From the NCBI GenBank assembly GCA_040901795.1, contig JBBDYH010000053.1:1-34593 (forward strand): a DNA stretch of 34,593 nt, in the 5' to 3' direction. How positions within the stretch are numbered: the first letter of the stretch is position 1; every line of letters begins with the position of its first letter. The position numbers and the translations under genes are program-made. The stretch is from JBBDYH01 sp040901795 (GTDB lineage: Bacteria; Planctomycetota; Planctomycetia; Pirellulales; JALHPA01). Below are positions 1-8,903 of the stretch, one piece after another. The notes under the pieces were generated by a model, which did not search any database, was not told the DNA's origin, and saw only the letters and a list, made by a program, of their open reading frames with translations.

Positions 1-155
1 GCGCTCGATACAAACCAAAACAAACCACGAACTTCGGCACAACGCAACCGGCTCCGCCGACCCCACCACATCTTGACAGATGGATCACAGTGATGCATAA
101 CGATGCCGAAGGGCCGACGTAGATACATCCGTATAGGTAACACTGTGGCGAATCT
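1..155. other. Intergenic region upstream of the type III R-M locus
   Basis: I see no supportable coding region here. The stretch carries the candidate promoter described separately and otherwise nothing I recognise. Confidence 0.5.
73..101 (+). promoter_or_regulatory. Candidate sigma-70 promoter
   Basis: A perfect TTGACA (73-78) is followed after 17 bp by CATAAC (96-101), which matches the -10 consensus at 4 of 6 positions. It points toward the ribbon-helix-helix pseudogene and the mod-res operon. No transcription data exist, and planctomycete promoters are poorly defined. Confidence 0.35.
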
Positions 156-352
156 ATGCGAAAAACAGCCCCGAATGGCAAGAAACTCGAACGACGGCGA
201 GCATTCCAGCGGACGCATACACCGAGATTGAGCACGTCGCCGAGGAACACAAAGTTTCCGTGGCATGGGTGATCCGACAAGCGGTCGAGCAGTACCTTTC
301 GAGTCGCAGACCGCTTTTTGCAGAGGGCAAACCGAGACAATCCGTGAGGTAA
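156..352 (+). pseudogene. Ribbon-helix-helix (CopG/Arc-like) regulator, frameshifted
   Basis: Two adjacent frames together read as a small DNA-binding protein of about 65 residues. The ATG at 156 opens a basic N-terminus (MRKTAPNGKKLERRR). After about position 200 that frame loses sense, while the frame beginning with ATT at 203 reads IPADAYTEIEHVAEEHKVSV and then AWVIRQAVEQYLSS, ending at TAA 350-352. That helix pattern fits the ribbon-helix-helix fold. Joining the frames needs one missing base near 201-203. The second frame has no ATG of its own: its nearest upstream in-frame stop is at 134-136. Small CopG-like genes often sit in front of restriction-modification or toxin-antitoxin genes, so a regulator of the mod-res pair is a reasonable inference. 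A sequencing error or programmed frameshift is also possible. Confidence 0.6.
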
Positions 353-399
353 CGCAGTAGCCTCTGTTCCCGGTCACACAATCAAAATGCAGGGACGTG

Positions 400-2529
400 A
401 TGGCGCGACTCGACGATTTGGTGGCTCAAGTGGCAGACAAGAGCCTCCGGCAGAAGCTGGAGTCTGCTCTTGCAGACATGAAGCGGCGCCAGCGATTCGG
501 CCTTGTCTTTGAAGAGCACATTCCCGAAACCAGCGCGTTGCTCGGCTTCCCCGTCGTCGTCGGCGCCACGGTGCAACGGCGAACCACTCTTGAGGGGCAA
601 CAGCTCTATCAGGTGAAGTCCGTTAATGGCCGAGGCAAGGTTGTCATCGAACCCGAAGGAAGTGGACCCGAGGAGATAGCAGCAGCAAAAGACTTGATGG
701 TCGTGAAGCGATTCGGCGATCCGATCTTTCCGTGCCTCACGCCGATCGGAGCGGTTAAGAACGGACCGGACGACAAGCCGTACCACGCCGTTATCAACGG
801 GGAAAACTTCCACGCCTTGCAACTCTTTGCCTTTCTCTACGAGGGGAAGGTCGACTGCATCTACATCGACCCCCCGTACAACACCGGCTCTCGTGATTGG
901 AAATACAACAACCGCTACGTCGACAAGAACGATGTCTGGAGGCACAGCAAGTGGCTCTCGATGATGGAGAAGCGGCTCCGGATTGCGAAACGTCTGTTGA
1001 AACCGGACGGCATTTTGGTTTGCACGATCGACGAACACGAAGTGAATCACCTTGGGATGCTTCTGGAAAAGGTCTTCCGCGAGTACCTCCACTACATGGT
1101 CACGATTGTGATCAATCCCAAGGGCCGCGACAAAGCCAATTTCGCCCCGGTGGAAGAGTACGCCTGCTTCGTGGTTCCCGACATTGGCCACGACCTCATT
1201 TTGCGAGCACCGACCAAAAAACTGGAACCAGCGGCCGAGCCCGCAGAGACCGAGGGGGAGGAGGACGAGAACGGGGATGATGAAGAGGACGCACCGGACG
1301 TTGACGAAGTGCTAAGTGCGGATGTCGAGGAAGTGGAGTGGGAGAAGCGTCATGCCCGCCGGCGAGGAGGCGGAGCCGAATCCTCATCGTATCGCGAGAA
1401 GCGGTGGAACCAGTTTTACCCCATCTACATCGACGAGAAGGCCAAGAAAGTTGTTCGCGTCGGAGACTCAATTCCTTTGGGCGAGGAGCCATCGTTCAAA
1501 AAATTGGGGGGCCTTCGCCCCATCTGGCCGATTGATACGGCCGGGAATCATCGCGTTTGGGCCTACTTCGGCCCCTCCATGCAGAAGCTCATCGACGCAG
1601 GACGTGTGTTGCTCGGGAAGTATCATTCGAAGCGCGATGACTGGACGATCAACTATTTGGTTCCCAAGAAGACCACAAAGAAGCTGAAAACCGTATGGTG
1701 GGAGAAAAGTCATGATGCCGGGACTCACGGGACCGAGCTATTGAAGAAGTTTCTTGGTAAGCCCGGCCTATTCCCCTTTCCGAAGTCCGTTTATGCGGTG
1801 CGAGATACTCTCGCGGCAGTTGTCCGCGACCGTCCCGATGCCCTCATCATCGACTTCTTCGCGGGCTCAGGAACTACGTTGCACGCAACCTGCCTTCTCA
1901 ATTTGGAGGACAAAGGAAATCGCCGAACCGTTCTTGTGACCAACAACGAAGTGGCAGAGAAGGTGGCGGCAAAACTCGTTGCCGACGGAGTGTATCGCGG
2001 TGATAAGGAATTCGAGCAGCTCGGCATTTTCAGCGCAGTCACGCGACCGCGGTGCGAGGCAACGATTAGCGGAAAGCGTGCCGACGGCACTCCGGTGCCC
2101 GGCAAGCATATCGACGCCAATGGGAAGATGAAGGGACGCCCTTTCGCGGAAGGTTTTCCGGAGAACGTCGAATTCTTCAAGATCGACTATCTTGACCCCG
2201 ACGACGTAGACCTTGGAAACCAGTTTGAGGCGATTTTACCCTCGCTGTGGCTTTCCGCCGGTGCGAAGGGTGCCCGGAAGCCCTGTCGGGACTGCGAATT
2301 CTACCTGCCGCCATATTCGCCGTACGCCGTACTGCTCAATGAGCGAAGTTTTCGCAAGCTTCGCAAGGCATTGGAGGAACGTCCGGATGTTACGCATGTC
2401 TGGATCGTGACAGACTCAGAAGATGCCTTTGCAGAAATGAAATCTGCATTGTCGCCGAGATTAGTCACCTCGATGCTCTACCGCGACTACTTGCGAACCT
2501 TCAGGATCAACACGAGGCAGAATCTATGA
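400..2529 (+). CDS. mod: Type III restriction-modification system, DNA methyltransferase subunit (Mod)
   Basis: This is the modification and recognition subunit of a type III restriction system, which transfers a methyl group from S-adenosylmethionine to adenine in an asymmetric site. The catalytic motif DPPY lies at residues 157-160 (context YIDPPYNTGS) and the cofactor motif FAGSG at 487-491. DPPY before FxGxG is the order of beta-class N6-adenine methyltransferases. A very acidic stretch, about residues 278-317, interrupts the domain between the motifs where the target-recognition region would lie. About 709 aa is usual for Mod. ATG 400 is chosen over the adjacent GTG 397 because AGGG at 391-394 is well spaced. 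The stop overlaps the res start (ATGA at 2526-2529), indicating translational coupling. Confidence 0.92.
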   Translation: MARLDDLVAQVADKSLRQKLESALADMKRRQRFGLVFEEHIPETSALLGFPVVVGATVQRRTTLEGQQLYQVKSVNGRGKVVIEPEGSGPEEIAAAKDLMVVKRFGDPIFPCLTPIGAVKNGPDDKPYHAVINGENFHALQLFAFLYEGKVDCIYIDPPYNTGSRDWKYNNRYVDKNDVWRHSKWLSMMEKRLRIAKRLLKPDGILVCTIDEHEVNHLGMLLEKVFREYLHYMVTIVINPKGRDKANFAPVEEYACFVVPDIGHDLILRAPTKKLEPAAEPAETEGEEDENGDDEEDAPDVDEVLSADVEEVEWEKRHARRRGGGAESSSYREKRWNQFYPIYIDEKAKKVVRVGDSIPLGEEPSFKKLGGLRPIWPIDTAGNHRVWAYFGPSMQKLIDAGRVLLGKYHSKRDDWTINYLVPKKTTKKLKTVWWEKSHDAGTHGTELLKKFLGKPGLFPFPKSVYAVRDTLAAVVRDRPDALIIDFFAGSGTTLHATCLLNLEDKGNRRTVLVTNNEVAEKVAAKLVADGVYRGDKEFEQLGIFSAVTRPRCEATISGKRADGTPVPGKHIDANGKMKGRPFAEGFPENVEFFKIDYLDPDDVDLGNQFEAILPSLWLSAGAKGARKPCRDCEFYLPPYSPYAVLLNERSFRKLRKALEERPDVTHVWIVTDSEDAFAEMKSALSPRLVTSMLYRDYLRTFRINTRQNL

Positions 2530-5003
2530 AGCTAAAACTGAAGGGATTTCAAGATGATGCCGTTCTGAAGCTGGTCCGTCACATGCGAGGGGCCGGTCGC
2601 GATGCTCGTGCTGGAGATCTTCAGTCTGTCTGCCTTTCGTCGCCCACGGGCTCAGGCAAGACGGTGATGCTCACGAACGCCATCGAGTTTCTCGTGAGAG
2701 GAGACGACGAGCACGGTCCGATTCCTGATGCCACCTTTCTTTGGATTACCGACCAACCGGAGCTAAACGAGCAGACGTATCGCAAAATGCTGTCGACGAG
2801 TTCCGTGCTCAACGGCGATTTGCTCCATGTGATCGATGCCTCATTCGACTATGAAACTCTCCGACCGGGAGCGGTTCACTTCCTCAACACCCAAAAGCTC
2901 GCCAAGGGGTCCGGTCTCGTCACTGCGGGAGACAATCGCACGTTCACGATTTGGGATGTCGTCAAAAACACGATCGACGCGTATCCCGGCAAGTTTTTCG
3001 TCATCATCGATGAGGCCCATCGTGGCATGGGCGAAGGGCGCAGCCAGACCGAGGCTAACACGATCATCCAGAAATTCATCAAGGGCTCCTCCGGAGAAAT
3101 CCCCCCTGTTCCCATTGTCATCGGGATTTCTGCCACGCCGGAACGGTTCAACCGCCTCATAACAGGAGCGGGGCGAATGCATCGTCCCGTCGAGGTCGAC
3201 GTTGCTGAAGTTCGGCTATCGGGACTCATTAAGAAGGTCATTCTGCTGCATCATCCGAAGCGCGAGCAGGCAAACGACATGACGCTTCTGAGAGAGGCAG
3301 CCCGTTCGCTGAAAGATTTCACCAGCCGCTGGTCCCGTTACTGTGCGAAGCAAGATGTATCCGACGTTCTTCCTCTTCTTGTCGTTCAAGTTGAGGATGC
3401 CAGAAACAAGAGCCAAGCATCCGAGACGGACATCGCACAAGCCATGCGAGTCGTCCGTGACGTATTTGGGTCATTACCCGGAGATGCATTCGCTCATTCG
3501 TTCCAAGAGTCGACGAAGCTCAAAATTGACGGAGAAGAGCTTCGCTACCTTGCTCCGCCCGATGTCCAAAATGACCAAGATGCACGGGTAGTTTTCTTCA
3601 AGACCGCGTTAAACACGGGGTGGGACTGCCCTCGCGCCGAAGTCATGATGTCGTTCCGGACCGCGGCCGATTCGACGTACATTGCTCAGCTTGTCGGGCG
3701 AATGGTTCGCACGCCGCTTGCTCGGGAAATCATCGATGATGAAATCCTCGACACGGTCACGCTCTTCCTTCCGCACTATGACTCCAAAGGCCTGAAGAAG
3801 GTTGTCGAGAAGCTAACCACGTCCGACGACGACCCTGTTGCTCCTGTCGACTTAGAAGAAGCAGATGACATCGCCGAGCTCAATAAAGCTCCGAATACCG
3901 AAAAGCTGTTTGAGGCGTTGTCTAAGATCCCTTCCTATGTCGTTCCACGAAGGCGGAAGGTCAGCCAGATTCGCCGGCTGATGAAATTGGCGAGACTGCT
4001 GACATACGATGAGATCGATGAAGACGCGATTGCATCAGCCGAAAAGACGATGATCGGCGCTCTGAACAAGGAATTCACACGGCTAAAGAAAGACAAGCGT
4101 TTCAAAGCCATCGTGGAGGAGCGCGGTCAAATCGAAATCGCCGAGGTCAACTGGGAGGTATTTACTGACATCTTCAGGGAGGGCAAAGGCAAGACCGTGA
4201 GTATCGCCTCCGAGAATGTCGAAGACCTCTTTGAGTTTTGTGGCCGGCGGCTCAACGAGGGCATCCATGTGAAGTGGTGGCGTCAACGCGTGAAGGGTGA
4301 ACCCCCGTCAGCGCGAGAAAGAGCAAAGCTTGAGCTATTCGCACTCTGCATCGATTCGGACGTTATTGCCAACCTAGAAAAGGTAGCCCAGGAGCAGGTG
4401 GGAAGCTGGCTCGGGGACTATGCCGGAGAAGTCGAAAAGCTGGATGAGCAAGGCGTGCTGGCGTATGAGGAGGTTCGGAATCAGGCATCAGTATCGGAGC
4501 TCGTGCCGCTTCACTATTCGTCCACAATCTTTGCACGGAAGGGCGATGATACGTGGAAGAATCACCTGTACGTCAATGAGGACGGAGTATTTCACGCTGA
4601 CTTCGATACGCCCGAAGAGGCCGTTTTGAAGAAGGAGATTCCCCGTAAGGAAATCGTTGGTTGGCTTCGCAACATGGATCGGAAGAAATGGGCTCTGTGC
4701 GTCAACTACGAAGTCGATGGTGAAGAACGGCCGATGTACCCCGACTTTCTATTCCTCCGACAGGAAAAAGGACGACTCGTCGTTGACATCATTGACCCAC
4801 ATTCGATCCACCTGGCCGACGCGCCCGTCAAGGCAGCAGGCCTCGCCAAATTCGCTGCCAAACACGCCAGCAAGTTCGGACGGATCGAGCTGATCCTTCT
4901 CGATGGTAAGAAGTCGAAGTTACTCGATTTGAAGAATGAATCCGTCCGAAACAAGGTGAGAGCGGCCAAGATCATCGAGCAATTACGAGCCTTTTTCGAT
5001 TAG
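2526..5003 (+). CDS. res: Type III restriction system helicase/nuclease subunit (Res)
   Basis: This is the ATP-dependent translocase and endonuclease partner of Mod, 825 aa. The superfamily 2 helicase motifs are visible: Walker A TGSGKT at residues 41-46, the DEAH box at 162-165, a GISATPERF motif just after it, and the motif VI segment QLVGRMVR preceded by NTGWDCPRA. Near the C-terminus the nuclease-like segment YPDFLFLRQ begins at residue 738. The second half of the expected PD-(D/E)xK site reads VVDIIDPH rather than ExK, so the usual lysine is absent at that position. Mod and Res overlap by 4 bp and form one operon. The stop at 5001-5003 overlaps the end of the opposing decayed gene. Confidence 0.92.
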   Translation: MKLKLKGFQDDAVLKLVRHMRGAGRDARAGDLQSVCLSSPTGSGKTVMLTNAIEFLVRGDDEHGPIPDATFLWITDQPELNEQTYRKMLSTSSVLNGDLLHVIDASFDYETLRPGAVHFLNTQKLAKGSGLVTAGDNRTFTIWDVVKNTIDAYPGKFFVIIDEAHRGMGEGRSQTEANTIIQKFIKGSSGEIPPVPIVIGISATPERFNRLITGAGRMHRPVEVDVAEVRLSGLIKKVILLHHPKREQANDMTLLREAARSLKDFTSRWSRYCAKQDVSDVLPLLVVQVEDARNKSQASETDIAQAMRVVRDVFGSLPGDAFAHSFQESTKLKIDGEELRYLAPPDVQNDQDARVVFFKTALNTGWDCPRAEVMMSFRTAADSTYIAQLVGRMVRTPLAREIIDDEILDTVTLFLPHYDSKGLKKVVEKLTTSDDDPVAPVDLEEADDIAELNKAPNTEKLFEALSKIPSYVVPRRRKVSQIRRLMKLARLLTYDEIDEDAIASAEKTMIGALNKEFTRLKKDKRFKAIVEERGQIEIAEVNWEVFTDIFREGKGKTVSIASENVEDLFEFCGRRLNEGIHVKWWRQRVKGEPPSARERAKLELFALCIDSDVIANLEKVAQEQVGSWLGDYAGEVEKLDEQGVLAYEEVRNQASVSELVPLHYSSTIFARKGDDTWKNHLYVNEDGVFHADFDTPEEAVLKKEIPRKEIVGWLRNMDRKKWALCVNYEVDGEERPMYPDFLFLRQEKGRLVVDIIDPHSIHLADAPVKAAGLAKFAAKHASKFGRIELILLDGKKSKLLDLKNESVRNKVRAAKIIEQLRAFFD

Positions 5004-5561
5004 TGATCGGACGGCAGCAACGCCGTAATCGCCCCGCCCTCGTCGTCTTCGATGAACCACAGCGCTTCCGGTCGGTCCGGATCGTCGAACACTTGCAAGT
5101 AATCCAGGCCGTTCTTCTCGTTCGCCAGGCGCTGCAACTGCAGGAGGCAATGGCGAACTGAGTCGCGGTACAATCCAATCGCACCGGGAGTCGTCATGAA
5201 CGGCTTCTCGGGGCCGGGCTGGAACATGTACCGCGAGCGTGGATCGTCGTATGGGATCTCCTGCGCTTTCAAAATGGGACGCTCCACCATCGCATAGTAC
5301 GCCTCTTGCGCGTCACGCGATATACGAGCCGCTCACGACGACTCATCTGCATCTTATAAGAACGAGGCAGTCCCCCGTGACCGCTCTTCAATCGTCCCGG
5401 ACGCGCTTCTCGAAGTACTCTATCCCCGTACTCCAGTTCGTCGAGCTCTTCGAGCAGGTCCCCTTCGCGTTCCGACACAATGTCCATGACCTTGTGCTTC
5501 GCAATCTCTGCCAGTTCTGCCGATATTCGAAGAACCTTCTTCGTCGCTCTTCAGACGTCAT
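5000..5561 (-). pseudogene. Unknown small protein, broken by two frameshifts
   Basis: Three minus-strand frames read end to end as one protein of about 185 residues. It starts at ATG 5561 with GGAG upstream and reads MTSEERRRRFFEYRQNWQ. It changes frame near 5508-5512 into EIAKHKVMDIVSEREGDLLE and continues to SRRERLVYRV. It changes frame again near 5317-5325 into DAQEAYYAMVERPILKAQEI, ending FIEDDEGGAITALLPSDH at TAA 5000-5002. Each join needs a one-base change. The last frame alone gives a 96-residue open frame from 5290. I do not recognise the family; the protein is charged and soluble-looking with no signal peptide. It converges on res with overlapping stop codons. Two lesions make decay more likely than a sequencing slip, but I cannot exclude errors. 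Confidence 0.6.
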
Positions 5562-5816
5562 CGCACGCTCCAAGCCATTGTCCCTAAAACGACCAATGCA
5601 CCAAGTGGGTAATGAAGACACTGCGCCACGACGAGCCCACGTGTGGCGTCGGTCGATGACATTAGCGTTCCGATTCGACGATCGCACACGGCTGACTCGT
5701 GCTCCAATAAAATAATCACGCGATTAGTACTACAGCGCCGCATCGCTATCGCAAGCACAACATGTTGCGGTAGCCGCCGATTCGCTAGCACAATGTCTTC
5801 TGTTTTCCGCGGCGCC
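5562..5816. other. Gap without a supported gene
   Basis: Short open frames exist on both strands, but none shows a recognisable domain or good ribosome-binding site. It may hold the promoter of the decayed gene to its left. Confidence 0.4.
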
Positions 5817-6455
5817 TTAGCGCTGTCGTATTAAACTGCTGCCATGAAACTCGATCGCGAGCCACACGCAATCTGTGTCGGCATAGTACTGGTGCCATGG
5901 ATAGCGGTTGTCGTGATCGCAAAACGGCTCGTGAGTCATTCCCGGTGCTAAAAACACCTCTTCATAAAGCGTTCCAAAATCGTCTCCGCGGAACTTCTGC
6001 ATCCGCCCAACTCCATATACCTGTGTATGTACCTCCATAAAGTCATGCTTATTATGGATTCCGCAGTGCGTACCAGCAGCCGCAAACCATAGGTTCAATT
6101 CGGTCGTACCGATCTTGTCCTTGTCAGACCGCCACAGTTGTGTATCCGCCAAATGCGGAAGCGGAAATATATCTTGAACGTGACGCCACCTCTTCTTCAG
6201 GTCTTCACGGAACCTGAGGATTTCATCTTCGATCAAAGGCGAGTCGAGACTGATGAGGACGAGGCGCTCATAATTTGACACCACCGTGTTGCGAAAAACA
6301 GTAGAGCGCCATGGCCGTATGACCGTATTTTCGACTGTCACTGGCCGATCGGCACAATTAACCAGCACCGTCGGCGAGTCAAGCCGCACACTCTCCGGCC
6401 CTTCAATGAGTCGCGATTTCAAGAACGGCGTTGAAAAACTCAAATCGCGTTGCAT
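5817..6455 (-). CDS. Cupin-fold protein of unknown function
   Basis: A 212-aa protein whose C-terminal half fits the two cupin motifs. Motif 1 appears as G128-x5-H134-x2-H137-x3-E141-x6-G148; the histidines are spaced HxxH rather than the usual HxH. Motif 2 appears as PGMTH (171-175), giving a third histidine at 175. A metal-binding beta-barrel is therefore likely. The first 100 residues do not resemble a cupin and I do not recognise them. No signal peptide or membrane segment is visible, so it is probably cytoplasmic. It starts 9 bp after the HEAT-like gene and on the same strand, which suggests one transcript. Substrate and reaction are unknown. Confidence 0.7.
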   Translation of the reverse strand: MQRDLSFSTPFLKSRLIEGPESVRLDSPTVLVNCADRPVTVENTVIRPWRSTVFRNTVVSNYERLVLISLDSPLIEDEILRFREDLKKRWRHVQDIFPLPHLADTQLWRSDKDKIGTTELNLWFAAAGTHCGIHNKHDFMEVHTQVYGVGRMQKFRGDDFGTLYEEVFLAPGMTHEPFCDHDNRYPWHQYYADTDCVWLAIEFHGSSLIRQR

Positions 6456-6464
6456 AATGGCTCG

Positions 6465-7577
6465 TCATCTGCGGGACGATCGTCGACGCATGTCCTCGAT
6501 CAACTTAGCAGTGTACTCGCTCCCGTGGCAACCCTTCATTTCTCCGCAAATACGTTCAAGCGTCGCCACTTTTTCGGAATAAGCGATGGGCAGGCGTGCG
6601 ACTGCGACCGCCGTTGCCCAGACCGTGTCGCGGTGAAGAAGACGATTCCCATCGTCTCGTAAGAAGTCTATGAGGAATTGCGACAACGCTGGGGCGAACG
6701 CCGGGTCGTACTTGCCTGCATAGCCGAGCGATTCAATCGCGTACACCAGTGAACACGACCGTTCAACGACGTGCCGATTACTGGCGATAAAGTTTTTGAG
6801 GGCGAACGCAACTCTTCTCGCAGTGTTCATATCCCGCGAATACAAGGTTCCAAAGGAGCGGAACGCGTCACAAACAAGATCCGTGATTGGTGGCCCGAAG
6901 CTGCTTCTCTTAAGGTACTCGATCAAGAGATCGACTGCCTCGCGGTTTCCCAAGTGTTTAGCGATTTCGATGGCGGAGTTGACTTCACCGTACCGGTGTC
7001 GCTGTTCGAGATCGCTGATTTTCAGCTTGGTTCGGGAATCTACGGAGTGGAAGGCTGCGGACGTATTGACGATCAGATCCTCATACAACTGCTCGCTCAA
7101 GTGAAAAGCTACTACTTGGGCGGCAATATCTTCGCTCGTCGCATTATCACCGCCAACGGAGATGTCTTTGCTTTCCGCCTGCATTCCGATGCGACGTTCA
7201 TACCCGTCGACCACGCCGCCCGCACATGTCCCCATTACTGCGCATTGCCCTCGTCCGCGGTTACTTCGACCGCTGACGGCCATGACGGCCGTGTGACAAT
7301 CGGGGTGGCTAGCAAGCAGTCCAGCGAAGCGTGCGATACTTAACGAATCGGCGCCCTCAAAAATAAAACAGCGGTGACCGGCGGGCACAGCAACCGCTTT
7401 ACCCCGACTCTTAATTTGCCGACCGTGCGACGTTCGCCCGCTGGTGCTACCTAATTGTGGCGAGGCACCGGCCGGAGCATGTTGCTCAGCCAGAAGGACC
7501 TGCTTTCGCGAATAGTGCACCGATAGCAGGCTAAGGAGTCTTTCCAGAGCGGCTATCAGCATAGCCACGAAATCCAT
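6465..7577 (-). CDS. HEAT-like repeat protein of unknown function
   Basis: A 370-aa protein that starts at ATG 7577 behind a strong AGGGAGG site. Residues 1-20 are hydrophobic (MDFVAMLIAALERLLSLL), resembling an amphipathic or weak membrane anchor. Residues about 25-150 are low in helix signal and rich in Gly, Ser and Arg. From about 160 to the end the sequence consists of paired helices (for example SAIEIAKHLGNREAVDLLIE), a pattern typical of HEAT or ARM-like solenoids that bind other proteins. It is the first gene of a two-gene minus-strand unit with the cupin gene. Function is not recognisable; a scaffold for the cupin enzyme is one possible inference. Confidence 0.65.
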   Translation of the reverse strand: MDFVAMLIAALERLLSLLSVHYSRKQVLLAEQHAPAGASPQLGSTSGRTSHGRQIKSRGKAVAVPAGHRCFIFEGADSLSIARFAGLLASHPDCHTAVMAVSGRSNRGRGQCAVMGTCAGGVVDGYERRIGMQAESKDISVGGDNATSEDIAAQVVAFHLSEQLYEDLIVNTSAAFHSVDSRTKLKISDLEQRHRYGEVNSAIEIAKHLGNREAVDLLIEYLKRSSFGPPITDLVCDAFRSFGTLYSRDMNTARRVAFALKNFIASNRHVVERSCSLVYAIESLGYAGKYDPAFAPALSQFLIDFLRDDGNRLLHRDTVWATAVAVARLPIAYSEKVATLERICGEMKGCHGSEYTAKLIEDMRRRSSRR

Positions 7578-7718
7578 CGCCGCCTCCCTGGTCGTTATCG
7601 ACCGCAGAATTTCACCCGAATCATAAGAACACGACTCTCTTTCAATCGCTGCCAGTGTGCGTTACTACTGGGTTCCGTTCTCTTCAAGCGATAAGCTCCG
7701 ACTATCGTTCCACTTGCT

Positions 7719-8441
7719 TCAGTTTGTCGCAAATATCGGTCTTCGGTCGTCGTCGAGTCGCACTTCGAGCGCCGCGAGAATGTGGTTTATCTGCTCCTCG
7801 ATCGCGTTCACGCCGAACACATTATCAAGAACAATTGGTTCGTCGCGTGACTGCAAAGTGATGACGAGCCGTCCGGACCCTAAGAGGATCCACTCAAACG
7901 GATCGTCAATCGACTTTCGGACCGACATTCCCGGCCCTGCAGGATAACGTTCGTAGTCGCTGAATGGACCACGGTGATGAAGCAGCTCATTGTTTTTGAG
8001 TTCCCAGCAATCGAATCGGTTCGCAATCCAGGCGCAGCCGACGATCAGGATGTACACACAGGGAAACACGCAGTACAAGGCGGGCGTTGCATGGAACTCG
8101 AGTCCTTCGTAGATTGCCAACATCATCGGCCAGACAGGTATGTAAAGCGACAGTAGCCATAGGCTCACCACTGCGCTCACTGCAGCGAACAGCACCGTTA
8201 AGATCGACCAACCTCGCACGTCAAAGGTTCCAATCAAAGCAATCACTGTGGCAACCACGACCGTTGCCCATCCGATGGCGCGGCAAAGCCACGCGACATC
8301 AGGAAATACAGCAACTAGCGTTGCGGCGACGACGCAAACGGCAGCTAGTGGGTACGCCACTATGAACGTGGGCCAGGATCGAATTATCACCCGGTCTTGA
8401 TGCGCTTTCCCGAATCCGTGTTTTTTTAGGGCAGAAGCCAT
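7719..8441 (-). CDS. Membrane protein with a C-terminal PH-like domain
   Basis: A 240-aa protein with about four membrane segments: FIVAYPLAAVCVVAATLVAV, then WATVVVATVIALIG, WSILTVLFAAVSAVVSLWLL and ALYCVFPCVYILIVGCAWI. A soluble tail of about 90 residues follows. The tail pattern (ELLHHRGPFSDYERY, then EWILLGSGRLVI and VFGVNAIEEQINHILAAL) resembles bacterial PH-like domains on planctomycete membrane proteins. ATG 8441 is preferred over a TTG at 8483 because GGAG sits about six bases before it. It is 141 bp from the HEAT-like gene on the same strand and may share regulation with it. Function unknown. Confidence 0.7.
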   Translation of the reverse strand: MASALKKHGFGKAHQDRVIIRSWPTFIVAYPLAAVCVVAATLVAVFPDVAWLCRAIGWATVVVATVIALIGTFDVRGWSILTVLFAAVSAVVSLWLLSLYIPVWPMMLAIYEGLEFHATPALYCVFPCVYILIVGCAWIANRFDCWELKNNELLHHRGPFSDYERYPAGPGMSVRKSIDDPFEWILLGSGRLVITLQSRDEPIVLDNVFGVNAIEEQINHILAALEVRLDDDRRPIFATN

Positions 8442-8707
8442 GGTGTTCTCCGTTTCGGCCAGATATTCGCGCGCGTTGATCAAGGCACGTGCCCGCCTTT
8501 GAGCGCCGTACCATGAGCTTTCAGCACGCTTTCTTCGGGGTTACTTTGCCTAATTTAACAAAGCCTTCTCATCGCACCCTATTCATCGGGCGCCGAATTC
8601 GAGGCAATTGGCACGGCGAAGGCCGCAGAGAAGGAGACGGTTGCGCAAAAACAGCGATTGCGCTAACGTGAAGCCGTCCCAAGCATCCTACTCAACTCTG
8701 GGACACC

Positions 8708-8737
8708 GCTCCCATCGCATGTCACTGCGATGGGAGC
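8708..8737. repeat. Perfect 12-bp inverted repeat (hairpin)
   Basis: GCTCCCATCGCA at 8708-8719 is perfectly complementary to TGCGATGGGAGC at 8726-8737, with a 6-nt loop. No T-run follows, so it does not look like an intrinsic terminator. It could be an operator, part of a small RNA, or a dispersed palindromic repeat. Confidence 0.75.
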
Positions 8738-8862
8738 ATCTTCGGAGTTATCGGCTGCACGAAGCACAGACTCTTGACTCCGTTGCCCAAAAACTCTTCA
8801 AATGAACCGAGTGAACATGCCCTAGATTCATAATTGCACGACTTCTCCCAACGTCAAGCACG

Positions 8863-8878
8863 CGTACATAAATGTACG
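8863..8878. promoter_or_regulatory. Candidate operator of the XRE-like gene
   Basis: CGTACA (8863-8868), TAAA, then TGTACG (8873-8878) form a 6-bp inverted repeat with a 4-bp spacer. It ends 25 bp before the ATG at 8904. Its place just upstream of a helix-turn-helix gene suggests autoregulation; this is inference. Confidence 0.4.
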
Positions 8879-8903
8879 ACGGCCCTTTTATTTCCTTGCA
8901 ACC

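Larger units (their letters stand above)
8442..8903. other. 462-bp intergenic region between divergent genes
   Basis: It lies between the minus-strand membrane protein and the plus-strand XRE-like gene, so it must carry both promoters. I see no coding region with support. It holds a perfect 12-bp hairpin and a small inverted repeat close to the XRE-like gene, both listed separately. Confidence 0.5.

Noticed and set aside
382..1191. Minus-strand frame opposite mod
   Set aside because: Mod has full motifs on the plus strand; the opposing translation has none.
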